A stretch of DNA of 64,000 nt, taken from NCBI RefSeq assembly GCF_001281525.1, contig NZ_LGCI01000010.1:734869-798868 (forward strand), given 5' to 3'. Position numbers and translations under genes: made by a program. The notes below the pieces were generated by a model, which searched no databases, was not told where the DNA came from, and saw nothing but the letters and a program-made list of their open reading frames with translations. Origin of the DNA: Lysinibacillus macroides (GTDB lineage: Bacteria; Bacillota; Bacilli; Bacillales_A; Planococcaceae). Positions 40,177-47,779 of this stretch are shown here, piece by piece. Numbering within the stretch: position 1 is the stretch's first letter; every line of letters starts with the position of its first letter.

Positions 40177-40555
40177 TGTGAAAATCGATATAAAAGTAAT
40201 AATTACAATCGATTTTCACTAAAATATAAATCTTTATGGTTAGATTAGCTTAAAACTTTTTCCATTTCAATGGAAAATTGATTGAATTATCGGTGCGAAT
40301 CTCCCTAGAAAATTATGTTTGCTTGACATCCGCACTTGCTGTTTAAAAGAGATGAGTTCTCTTCTGGCATTTATAAACTTTCATTATATATAACAACCAA
40401 AATTAGATGCTTGGTAATTCTACTTTTCTGTTGCTATTTCTCTGAAAATAACATACAAAGGTGGATTTAAGAAGTGGCTGGAGCCAATGAAAAGTAACAT
40501 TCCCTTAATCTTTACCATATTTGTTCACTTACGGCTCCATTCACTTTAACACAGA
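40177..40555 (-). promoter_or_regulatory. CRISPR leader region
   Basis: This gene-free AT-rich stretch adjoins the last intact repeat and should hold the leader and the pre-crRNA promoter. A perfect 12-bp inverted repeat (40178-40189 GTGAAAATCGAT with 40208-40219) begins two bases from the repeat. A second palindrome, TTTTCCATT-TC-AATGGAAAA, lies at 40258-40277. A GC-richer patch around 40290-40306 reads GGGAGATTCGCACC on the minus strand. I could not choose a promoter with confidence. Confidence 0.65.
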
Positions 40556-40753
40556 TCAATTTCTAAAAAAACGTGTTACAATTCTAAAAAGGTTTTTTAT
40601 GATACCTAAAAATTGAATGATTTCGTCCATAAAAGGCACTCCTTCTGGAATAACCAAATTAATTGCTAAAGCAATTAACTTTCCTGGCAAAGGTAGTAGC
40701 CATGTGGCAAATGCTATCAAAATAACGATACCAAAATATACTACAATTATCAC
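40556..40753 (-). CDS. 65-aa membrane protein, last gene of the unknown operon
   Basis: A GTG start at 40753 follows AGGGAG with an 8-base gap. The product has a hydrophobic N-terminal helix (IIVVYFGIVILIAFATWLL), a second hydrophobic stretch (KLIALAINLVI), and a basic end (NLFRIVTRFFRN). It follows the 66-aa gene by 37 bases on the same strand, just before the CRISPR leader. I do not recognise a family. Small membrane proteins in this position could be anchors or toxins of the operon, but nothing in the sequence proves it. Confidence 0.55.
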   Translation of the reverse strand: MIIVVYFGIVILIAFATWLLPLPGKLIALAINLVIPEGVPFMDEIIQFLGIIKNLFRIVTRFFRN

Positions 40754-40790
40754 AAATCCGGCTCCCTATATAAGTCAACTTATAACTCTT

Positions 40791-40991
40791 CTAAAGTTCG
40801 TAACCACGTTCTTTTAAAAGCATTCTAGCTGCAATTCGTCGGTTTCCCTGCCCTCGTGTACCAAGTTCATAAAGCTTCTCATCAGAAAAATGGGCAATTC
40901 TATCTTTTTCTTGTTGAATCGCCTCCGTTTTTTCAACAATCGCATTCCCTGCAGCCTTAGCTGCTCCTTTTAGAAAATTACCAAATCCCAT
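40791..40991 (-). CDS. 66-aa hypothetical protein of the unknown operon
   Basis: The ATG at 40991 is preceded by GGGAGGAAG with a seven-base gap. The N-terminus (MGFGNFLKGAAKAAGNAIVEKT) could form an amphipathic, Ala/Gly-rich helix. The C-terminal half (SDEKLYELGTRGQGNRRIAARMLLKERGYEL) reads as a short helical motif found at the ends of various small bacterial proteins. It lies 27 bases after the YkgJ gene. Function unknown. Confidence 0.6.
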   Translation of the reverse strand: MGFGNFLKGAAKAAGNAIVEKTEAIQQEKDRIAHFSDEKLYELGTRGQGNRRIAARMLLKERGYEL

Positions 40992-41018
40992 CTTTTCTTC
41001 CTCCCTACTTTTGTTTCT

Positions 41019-41303
41019 TTATAGTAAAACCCTATAGCTTTCATCAACTCCCAACCTCTCCTGCAACTCATTACATGCTTTGGCATTGAGCGCGTAAAAC
41101 TCCTCCTTGGACATGTAAGCTGAAAAGATCGCTTCATAGGATTCATCAATCCGACAGAGTAAAGGACGGTCTGTGTAAATACTACATTCCCCTTCAATCA
41201 AATTTACACAGACGCCGTCTTGATTATAGGGCTCTAAAAAATCAATACCTTCGATCGAGCTACAGCAAGCACCACATTTTGTACAAGGAAATTGCTTGAT
41301 CAT
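41019..41303 (-). CDS. Short YkgJ-family cysteine-cluster protein
   Basis: A 94-aa protein with the zinc/iron-chelating cysteine pattern: C7-x2-C10-G-x-C13-C14, then C32, C40-SIY, and RPLLC50-R. The complete set of cysteines is present although the chain is short for the family. YkgJ proteins are thought to bind Zn or Fe; their roles are poorly known. The start ATG overlaps the stop of the preceding 452-aa gene (ATGA type), so translation is coupled and the protein probably works with it, perhaps in metal supply or modification. Confidence 0.82.
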   Translation of the reverse strand: MIKQFPCTKCGACCSSIEGIDFLEPYNQDGVCVNLIEGECSIYTDRPLLCRIDESYEAIFSAYMSKEEFYALNAKACNELQERLGVDESYRVLL

Positions 41304-42658
41304 AGCTCTAATCTATCATCACTTAACATAAAGTCTTGAAATTCCTCTAATGTGTTATATTGGAATTCAATAGCGAGACCATCTGCTAATGCAACGATTG
41401 CTTTTTCAGTAAATGAACTATCTGCAACAGCTAAATCAACTAATGTTTTTAAATCTTGCAATGTTTGGCTGTATTCCTTATAGTACGCAATTAGTCTAGC
41501 TTCTTCGGCCTTAATTTCTGCAATTAATAGCTCAGATAATGCTTCTGCCTGTAATCTAGCCTCTCGCGCTAACTCTACATCTCCTCTTACCGCTTCAAAT
41601 ACTTTATATAATTGCTTCATGGCGATTAATCCCACTGTACCAGCTACAGCAGCACCGATTGGACCAAATAACGCTGCACCTGCTGCAGTTAAAATAACAC
41701 CTGAAAAACAGCTTACAGCATTAGAACCAAGCCCTGTGACATACTCATCCACCGTTATTTTATTCGTTAAAAATTTATATGTTAGTTCTGTCATATTTAC
41801 TGCGGAGCTTGCTAATGCACCTGCTACATTGCCATTAACAATTGGATTATTTTTACCTAAATATTTAATGCCATAAGAAATACCTGCCACTACTGAGCCA
41901 CGAGCCGCACTGTTAGCTGCTGCCTTGCCTGTTTCCTTTACACAAAAATTATCTTTAAAATAACCTTGGGTTGCTGAAACTGTCCCCCCTATAAAAGCAC
42001 CTGCTAACGCTCCACTAAGCATTGCACTTTGAATCCCTGTGATCAATTCAGTACGATTCATTTTAGCTGCAAATGTTTCTGCGTTTTCGGCTGCATCCAT
42101 GGCCTCTTGATAAGTAGTACCGCCACTACTTATACTCTCATAATAAGTTTCACCTGTAATATCGCCATATGCATCTTTATAGTCTTGAGCATAAATGCCT
42201 TGTGAATTCATGCGTTTCTCTACCAACTCACTAACTCGTTCTGCTTTCTCGACATTTACTAAACGGTCCATCCCATTATATTTTGGATTGGCTATAGCTC
42301 TTGCTGCAGTAGGGGCTGTACGATAGGATTTTGCTTGAATTTCCTTTAAAACCTCACCGTTTGGATTGCGAATTAATAGATCGGCTGCGGCATGCGGTTG
42401 TCCTAGTTCATCCGTTGTCACAACTCTTAATAGACTACCTGCTTTAGCAGCATTCACATTAAATTTGGTCGTTTCAATAATTTCAAACATACGCCCCTGT
42501 GTCTGATCACTAGCACAATTAATATATTGCTTAGCAACGGCAACTAAACGCTTGGTTCCAGCCACTGTTTCAATTAGTGCACTTCCTTGCTTTTCAATGG
42601 TTTCACTAACCACTTGTGCTGTAATATGGTCAGTCTCTGTTTGACGTAGCGCTACCAC
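41300..42658 (-). CDS. 452-aa Gly-zipper membrane protein with a possible nuclease-like N-terminal region
   Basis: GTG start at 42658 behind AGGAGGAG. Residues 55-135 look globular and conserved: GRMFEIIETTKFN, then HAAADLLIRNPNGEVLKEIQAKSY (89-112), followed by KYNGMDRLV. The spacing E59/E62...D93...E106-I-Q108-A-K110 resembles PD-(D/E)xK-type nuclease cores seen in polymorphic toxins; this is a by-eye suggestion only. Residues about 205-345 contain several Gly/Ala-rich hydrophobic segments (SGALAGAFIGG, VILTAAGAALFGPIGAAVAGTVGLIAM) that could insert into membranes as hairpins. Residues 355-410 form a charged coiled coil. It is preceded by the 336-aa Gly-zipper gene at 12 bases and overlaps the YkgJ gene. 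No established function. Confidence 0.7.
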   Translation of the reverse strand: MVALRQTETDHITAQVVSETIEKQGSALIETVAGTKRLVAVAKQYINCASDQTQGRMFEIIETTKFNVNAAKAGSLLRVVTTDELGQPHAAADLLIRNPNGEVLKEIQAKSYRTAPTAARAIANPKYNGMDRLVNVEKAERVSELVEKRMNSQGIYAQDYKDAYGDITGETYYESISSGGTTYQEAMDAAENAETFAAKMNRTELITGIQSAMLSGALAGAFIGGTVSATQGYFKDNFCVKETGKAAANSAARGSVVAGISYGIKYLGKNNPIVNGNVAGALASSAVNMTELTYKFLTNKITVDEYVTGLGSNAVSCFSGVILTAAGAALFGPIGAAVAGTVGLIAMKQLYKVFEAVRGDVELAREARLQAEALSELLIAEIKAEEARLIAYYKEYSQTLQDLKTLVDLAVADSSFTEKAIVALADGLAIEFQYNTLEEFQDFMLSDDRLEL

Positions 42659-42670
42659 AACAACTCCTCC

Positions 42671-43681
42671 TTAAAATGCTGATAGCTTTTGACGTTCAGC
42701 AGTCATAACATCTTGGAGATTTGGTGCTAAATTTCCGTCTTCATTTAAAATTGTTGTATTCAAAATATCACGCATAATCACTGCTAATTTATAATTATTA
42801 TGAATTGTTTTTTGCTCTTCGTTAGAATAGCTTCTAAAGTCTACCCCTTGTCGACTAATAATTGCTGCCATCTTGTCAATATTCACTTCAAATAATCGCT
42901 CCGTACTCTCAGCTAGTTCTTGCATACTTTCTGTTGCTATACGGATGCTATCCATTACTTCTGATGCTGCATGTAACTTTTCAACCTCTGTATTCACCTC
43001 TGCTTTTTTAGCATACATGTCCTCTAGCTTTTTCTCGGTAGAGGCTGCAAAAATAAAGCTACCAATTGCTAGTGCTGGCGCTAAGGCAATCCCGCCTAAA
43101 ACCATCGTACCTCCTGCAACACCTAAACCACCTGCAGCCAATGAGCCTCCTCCTAAAAATGCTAATGTTGCATTTTGCGCAGCAATACCACTTAGCGTTG
43201 CAATAGCAGTACCCGTAGAAGCCGCTGCAAATGTTGTTGTCGCACCTACTGCCCCCATTGCAGCTAAGCCTCCTCCCGCTAAAGAAGCCAAACCTGCTGC
43301 CATGACTTGTCCCGCCTTCACTACTTGTTTTTCAACATTTAACACAAACTGCTCCACCTCTTGCGTTGTCACAAGACTGTCTATCACAGTTTGATCTGTG
43401 AAATTAATATTTTTAATTTTCTTAAATTCATGAATAAATTCTTTCATTACTCCATCTAAAATCTTTAGTTTCAGCTTACCGTATTCTTCGAAAGTCGCAT
43501 TAGTATTATCTTTTGATTTTTCAAAAGCCGTGTGCGCTTTTTTGTATTTTCTCTCCAGTTGTTCAGCTAATTCCTTTGTTTCCTTCATATTTTTATATGA
43601 GTCATATCCTTTTTTTCCTGCAACTGCTGTAGAAGCCGCAGCTGCTCCTGCTACGATTAGTGGAATTAATGGTAATGGCAT
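42671..43681 (-). CDS. 336-aa helical Gly-zipper membrane protein, first gene of the unknown operon
   Basis: I chose ATG 43681 (GGAG nine bases before it) over TTG 43690, which abuts the RBS. The N-terminus MPLPLIPLIVAGAAAASTAVAGKKGYDSY is hydrophobic. It leads into a long charged helical arm (residues about 30-125). A strongly Gly/Ala-rich block about 125-210 (GLASLAGGGLAAMGAVGATT ... GGGSLAAGGLGVAGG) follows, then a second helical arm to the C-terminus. Two helical arms around a Gly-rich hydrophobic hairpin recall alpha-helical pore formers and apolipoprotein-L-like proteins in general architecture; I claim no homology. It is the promoter-proximal gene, 240 bases after the WYL regulator on the same strand. 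Confidence 0.72.
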   Translation of the reverse strand: MPLPLIPLIVAGAAAASTAVAGKKGYDSYKNMKETKELAEQLERKYKKAHTAFEKSKDNTNATFEEYGKLKLKILDGVMKEFIHEFKKIKNINFTDQTVIDSLVTTQEVEQFVLNVEKQVVKAGQVMAAGLASLAGGGLAAMGAVGATTTFAAASTGTAIATLSGIAAQNATLAFLGGGSLAAGGLGVAGGTMVLGGIALAPALAIGSFIFAASTEKKLEDMYAKKAEVNTEVEKLHAASEVMDSIRIATESMQELAESTERLFEVNIDKMAAIISRQGVDFRSYSNEEQKTIHNNYKLAVIMRDILNTTILNEDGNLAPNLQDVMTAERQKLSAF

Positions 43682-43933
43682 AATGACCAACTCCTATTGT
43701 TATTTTTAGTAAAAATTTGTTTAGTATGATTGCATTTATTAACATTATAGCTTTTATAAATACCTCTTTCGCCACCTCACTATGCTTGAATTTCTTTTGA
43801 TTTTCATTCAAAAATGGGCGGTTATTGAAAGGAATTCACTCGTTACCTGTCTATCAAGTTGGGATGAATGTTGACACATGACACTGATTTTAGCGGTTGC
43901 TGTAATGGTGTGTACTATCATATGTATCACCCC

Positions 43934-44902
43934 TTACTCCTCCCGATACAAGTCTGCCATTGCATCAATCATCTCTTTCATTTGTGTACGTAAGTCTTGT
44001 GGTTTCACGACCTCCACCTTTTTACCTTGACTAAGCAGCCACATCATACAGCCTGTTGTGCCGTATATTTCCGCTTCAATGAGCCAACCGTCCTCTAATG
44101 TTTTGATAATGCGCCCATTTGGAAAGCGATCCAACACGGGGTCTATCGTTACGCCTCGGAAAATAAATTGTAGACGATCAAGCTGTCCCGCATACATAAA
44201 CTGAATGCGCTGGCGTAGCATGCCTTCTTCAAAGCGGTCTTTTTCTGCAAAGGAAAACTTCCTGTTTAATGATTTGAATTGACAGATGCGATCCATGCGG
44301 AAAATAATGGGCGATTGGTACTCACTCTCATGAATAAAGGCGATTAAATAAAAATAATATTCTGAAAATAAAACAGCAACTGGCTTTACAATATGATGTT
44401 TTTTTTGATAATCCATTCGCTGATATTCAATCTCTATTACGGTCTTACTGCGAATGCTTGCCGCAATAGCCCAGAGCATATCGAGTAGCGGCTGATTGTG
44501 TTGCAATGGTCGATAATGGAGCAGCTCATTGCCTACAATAGCTTGGATAAATTTTTTATCATCCTTTGTGCCTTGTGCTAGCAGTGATGCAATCAAATTT
44601 TTCATTTCCTCTGCATTCAGTGCACGACTTTCCAGTAATATCTTTGTTACGGTTAGCAACTCTTTTGGTGAGAGCCCCTCTCTATCACCGACCAAGCGAT
44701 AGCCATTCTCCGCCCGACTATAATGAATCGATTGGGCTACAGTTGACTTTTCTAAATGCATTCGTATACTTTGAATATCCCGCTGCACGGTACGTTCATT
44801 GACATCTAAACTTTTAGCTGTTTCTAGCTTATTAATCGTTTCACCTTTACGAAAGCGATCATACAATTGTAGTATGCGATAGACTTGCTCCTCCTTTTCC
44901 AT
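43934..44902 (-). CDS. WYL-domain transcriptional regulator, copy 1
   Basis: A 322-aa regulator with an N-terminal HTH (YRILQLYDRFRKGETINKLETAKSLDVNERTVQRDI) and a WYL ligand-binding domain around residues 150-230 (SKTVIEIEYQRMD ... PVAVLFSEYYFYLIAFI), followed by a WCX-like end. WYL proteins often control DNA-damage, CRISPR or phage-defence loci and sense nucleic acids or nucleotides. I chose ATG 44902 because GAAGGGG lies nine bases before it; an upstream in-frame start at 44965 would run through the conserved operator-like motif. It lies just upstream of the unknown operon at 42671, on the same strand, and has a close paralogue at 47780-48754. Confidence 0.88.
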   Translation of the reverse strand: MEKEEQVYRILQLYDRFRKGETINKLETAKSLDVNERTVQRDIQSIRMHLEKSTVAQSIHYSRAENGYRLVGDREGLSPKELLTVTKILLESRALNAEEMKNLIASLLAQGTKDDKKFIQAIVGNELLHYRPLQHNQPLLDMLWAIAASIRSKTVIEIEYQRMDYQKKHHIVKPVAVLFSEYYFYLIAFIHESEYQSPIIFRMDRICQFKSLNRKFSFAEKDRFEEGMLRQRIQFMYAGQLDRLQFIFRGVTIDPVLDRFPNGRIIKTLEDGWLIEAEIYGTTGCMMWLLSQGKKVEVVKPQDLRTQMKEMIDAMADLYREE

Positions 44903-44955
44903 AAAAACATCCCCTTCACATTTATAAGTGGATTTGTTATGTATTGTAGCAAAGT

Positions 44956-44975
44956 ACCTAGACATAATATGTCAT
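44956..44975. promoter_or_regulatory. Conserved WYL upstream motif, copy 1 (putative operator)
   Basis: ACCTAGACATAATATGTCAT contains the palindrome GACATA-A-TATGTC. It lies 54 bases before the WYL copy 1 start and matches at 17 of 20 positions a motif at almost the same distance before WYL copy 2. This is the expected arrangement of an autoregulatory site. Confidence 0.6.
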
Positions 44976-45325
44976 CCCACTTATTTAATTTACTAATAAT
45001 GAAAATATATCATATCATTTCTAATAGCAGTAGATTTTATGAAAAAATAATAGCAAGCTAGGACAAAATGAATGAGTTCTTTCATCCATGCTGTGCTTTG
45101 GCTTATTTTTTCGAGCTCATTCGTGACAACTACAAAGCTTTTTTTGTTCCACAAATATTTACCTTATCCTGCAGTTCTTGTTGCAGACGCAAGAACAATA
45201 AAAAAACCGAACGATTCCAAAGCACTTCATGTGGGCACTGACCTAAAAAAATGAGACAAATAAAAACACCTTTCGTTGAAAAACGGGTATTGTACCTTAT
45301 CAAATCAATGTGGAGGTGTTTTTCT

Positions 45326-45646
45326 ATGGGGACAAGAGTGAGTTACCCAGTGGAAGTGAAAATGAAAGCAATTGAAATGAGATTAGCAGGCATTCCTGTA
45401 AAACAAGTACTAGAGGAGCTAAATATTCGTAACCATTCTCAGTTAAAAACATGGATGAAATGGTACAAGAACGGCGAATTACATCGTCTTGAACAGCCAG
45501 TAGGAAAACAATATACATTTGGCAAAGGGCCTGAATATGAAAGTGAAACCGCTAAGTTACAAGCAGAGAATCGTTATTTAAAGCAACAAATTGAAGTGTT
45601 AAAAAAGTACGCAGAGTTGGAGAGGAAGTGGTCCCAAAAGTTGTAG
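45326..45646 (+). CDS. IS3-family OrfA (HTH protein)
   Basis: A 106-aa DNA-binding subunit with an N-terminal helix-turn-helix (VSYPVEVKMKAIEMRLAGIPVKQVLEELNI) and a C-terminal leucine-zipper-like coiled coil (KLQAENRYLKQQIEVLKKYAEL). ATG 45326 has GGAGGTG before it. Ribosomes slipping back one base at 45601-45607 would produce the OrfAB fusion transposase. It overlaps orfB by 19 bases. Confidence 0.88.
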   Translation: MGTRVSYPVEVKMKAIEMRLAGIPVKQVLEELNIRNHSQLKTWMKWYKNGELHRLEQPVGKQYTFGKGPEYESETAKLQAENRYLKQQIEVLKKYAELERKWSQKL

Positions 45647-46467
45647 TAGAGCTAGTAGAGGAGTTAAAAGAAAGGATGCCGATTGGTGAAATCTGCCGTC
45701 ATTTAGGTGTAGCTCGTTCGTCGTATTATCGCTGGAAGGTCAATGAAAATAAATTCACTCAAAAGGATCTTCGAGACCAACAAATTGGCGACTTGTGCAA
45801 GTTACACAAATTCAGATACGGCTATCGAAAAATCACAGAATTACTTACTGACATTAGTGAGAAAACGGTGCAACGTGTGATGCAAAAATACGGCTGGCAA
45901 TGTCGTGTAAAGGTAAAGAAACGTAAACGTACGGGACAACCAGCTCACATTGTTCCTAACTTATTAGCACGTGATTTTACGGCATTAAAACCGCTAGAAA
46001 GGCTCGTAACAGATATTACTTACTTGCCTTTTGGACAATCTATGATGTACCTTTCAAGTATCTTAGACCTATTTAATGGCGAGGTTATTGCGTTTACAAT
46101 TGGTTTTACACAAGATACCGACTTTGTCTTAGATACGCTAAATCAATTACCCGATCTACCAGAAGGCTGTATCCTGCATAGCGACCAGGGTTCTGTTTAC
46201 ACATCTTATGCATATCAGAAGGCAGTCAAAGAAAAAGGAATGACCATGAGCATGTCTCGTAAAGGCACGCCCGCTGATAATTCCCCAATTGAAACGTTTC
46301 ACTCCTCGCTAAAGTCTGAAACGTTCTACCTCGATGATATTTATCGCACAACAAATGCGTGTGTCATAAATATTGTCGAAGAATACATTTACTATTATAA
46401 CAATATTCGGATTAAAACGAAATTAAACAACCAGTCGCCGGTTCAATACCGTCAACTGGCTGTATAA
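45628..46467 (+). CDS. IS3-family OrfB (DDE transposase catalytic part)
   Basis: A 279-aa integrase-fold protein. The N-terminal HTH_21 region reads IGEICRHLGVARSSYYRWK, and the rve-type core has RLVTDITYL (first Asp), ILHSDQGSVY (second Asp) and SPIETFHSSLKSE (Glu). Exactly 35 residues separate the second Asp and the Glu, as in DD(35)E enzymes. It ends in YNNIRIKTKLNNQSPVQYR, typical of IS3 transposases. Most likely made only as the C-terminal part of an OrfAB fusion by -1 frameshifting. Confidence 0.92.
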   Translation: MVPKVVVELVEELKERMPIGEICRHLGVARSSYYRWKVNENKFTQKDLRDQQIGDLCKLHKFRYGYRKITELLTDISEKTVQRVMQKYGWQCRVKVKKRKRTGQPAHIVPNLLARDFTALKPLERLVTDITYLPFGQSMMYLSSILDLFNGEVIAFTIGFTQDTDFVLDTLNQLPDLPEGCILHSDQGSVYTSYAYQKAVKEKGMTMSMSRKGTPADNSPIETFHSSLKSETFYLDDIYRTTNACVINIVEEYIYYYNNIRIKTKLNNQSPVQYRQLAV

Positions 46468-46609
46468 TAAGGTGTTTTCATACTGTCTCAAAAATAGTAT
46501 TCAGTGCCTGTGAAAGCTTCAATAGAATAGTTCGGTGTTTTTGTTCCAGTTCTCGTTTATGTTTAGCCAAATTTTTTAGATTTTATTTGGTCATATAGCT
46601 ATTTTGGAA

Positions 46610-47335
46610 TCACCAATTCCATCCATAGGATTTTACTTCAATTGTAGCAATTTTATCCTGTATATTTGGTGGTAAGTCGGGATAGCTTAATTCGAAGCCT
46701 GTTTCTCCATTAGGGGCAAGTCCTATATCGACAGAGCCCTTTAAAGCTCCTAATAGATTTCCTTCAGCATCCAATAAAGCTGCTGCAATGCGAATATCAT
46801 CTTGCTGATCCTCTGTTATATTTTTAAGAACTCCTGTTACTTTATAGCCGTATTCTCCAGCAATCCCCTTTACACCACTTATCTCCATTAGTGTTGGATC
46901 TTCTTTTGTTTCCTTAAAGCTAAAATTATAAGTTGTTTCAGCAAATGCCTCTGGATTCACGCCATCTAGGTATCCTGTTTCTACGATAATCGCGGTTTCG
47001 CCAGGCAAAATAACGGCTGGCACAGAGTAAATCATCGTTTCTGTTCCTAGGATCGAGCCATCTGTCCCTTTATAATTCATTTGTGTTTCCTTCATTTCAA
47101 CAGGAACATTTCCTTTGTTTTCATAAATTGCTGCTGAATGAACATAAGTTGTATCATATGGTTTCCATGCTGTGCTTATATGTTTTTGGATTTCAGCTAA
47201 AGCCGTTGTTTGCTCCTTTTCTGCTTTATCGCTCGTTTCTTTATCGGATTGTGAACTAGCAATCTTCTCTTCTCCACAACCGCTTAACATTAACCCCAGC
47301 GATAGAATCGTGCTAGCAAATACTACTCTTTTCAT
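46610..47335 (-). CDS. Lipoprotein with FxLYD-like domain
   Basis: A 241-aa exported protein. The signal peptide ends in the lipobox LSGC (Cys20), so the mature protein should be lipid-anchored on the outer face of the membrane. A Ser/Lys/Glu-rich linker follows. The C-terminal part (KVTGVLKNITEDQQDDIRIAAALLDAEGNLLGALKG ... GETGFELSY) resembles FxLYD-type beta-sandwich domains. Function unknown. It is 19 bases after the 110-aa membrane protein gene and likely co-transcribed with it. Confidence 0.75.
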   Translation of the reverse strand: MKRVVFASTILSLGLMLSGCGEEKIASSQSDKETSDKAEKEQTTALAEIQKHISTAWKPYDTTYVHSAAIYENKGNVPVEMKETQMNYKGTDGSILGTETMIYSVPAVILPGETAIIVETGYLDGVNPEAFAETTYNFSFKETKEDPTLMEISGVKGIAGEYGYKVTGVLKNITEDQQDDIRIAAALLDAEGNLLGALKGSVDIGLAPNGETGFELSYPDLPPNIQDKIATIEVKSYGWNW

Positions 47336-47354
47336 TCGTCATCCTCCGTTTCAT

Positions 47355-47687
47355 TCATACGCTTGTCATATCTGGTTTAGGTGTTTGTTTAATTCGAAAT
47401 GCCAATATACCTGCTAATAATAAAAAGATAAAAGCTACTATGAAAAATAAGCCATTTGCAAAAAAACCATAGATAGCAATTAACATTAAAGCTATTCCGC
47501 CAATTTTATGAAACTTCCAAGAAAGAAAGCCCATAAAAATCGCAAGAGCAGATAGCCAAAATACTGTTGCCCCGTCATTTGCCATATCATTTTCACCAAA
47601 GCCTGTCCCAAAAGCCGTTACAACAAAGCCACTTGCTAATCCTGCTAAACCACCGATAATTGCTAATACAGCCACCCAAATTTTCAT
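47355..47687 (-). CDS. Small four-helix membrane protein (DUF4064-like)
   Basis: A 110-aa protein with about four hydrophobic segments: VAVLAIIGGLAGLASGFVV, VFWLSALAIFMGFLSW, IGGIALMLIAIYGFFA and FFIVAFIFLLLAGILAF. The layout and the 'GGLAGLASG' start resemble DUF4064 proteins of Bacillales. AGGAGG lies before the ATG. It sits between WYL copy 2 and the lipoprotein gene on the same strand. No function assigned. Confidence 0.68.
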   Translation of the reverse strand: MKIWVAVLAIIGGLAGLASGFVVTAFGTGFGENDMANDGATVFWLSALAIFMGFLSWKFHKIGGIALMLIAIYGFFANGLFFIVAFIFLLLAGILAFRIKQTPKPDMTSV

Positions 47688-47779
47688 TATTTAACCTCCT
47701 ACTTAGAGCTAAATTTTTATCCATAATTATTTTAAAAATACTATTTTTTACATCCTATCCCTAGCTCAATTATGTATTC

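Larger units (their letters stand above)
45230..46512 (+). mobile_element. IS3-family insertion sequence (1275 bp) with TGTG target duplication
   Basis: The element spans 45234-46508. Its ends share GGCACTGA, then TGAGACA about 19 bases in, and AAAACACCTT near 30-40, an imperfect terminal inverted repeat of about 40 bp. TGTG flanks both sides (45230-45233 and 46509-46512), consistent with a 4-bp target duplication. Two overlapping frames, orfA and orfB, are offset by -1 with a slippery A-AAA-AAG at 45601-45607. Both frames are open and the DD(35)E triad is complete, so the copy looks recently active. Confidence 0.88.

Noticed and set aside
40617-40817. 66-codon plus-strand ORF near the CRISPR leader
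   Set aside because: It is antisense to the small membrane protein genes with RBS on the minus strand and lacks its own RBS.
42873-43394. 173-codon plus-strand ORF rich in Ala, Pro and Ser
   Set aside because: It is the complement of the Gly/Ala-rich minus-strand gene; composition is explained by codon bias on the other strand.
45072-45254. 60-codon plus-strand ORF next to the IS element
   Set aside because: It crosses the left IS boundary, has no convincing RBS and no recognisable domain.
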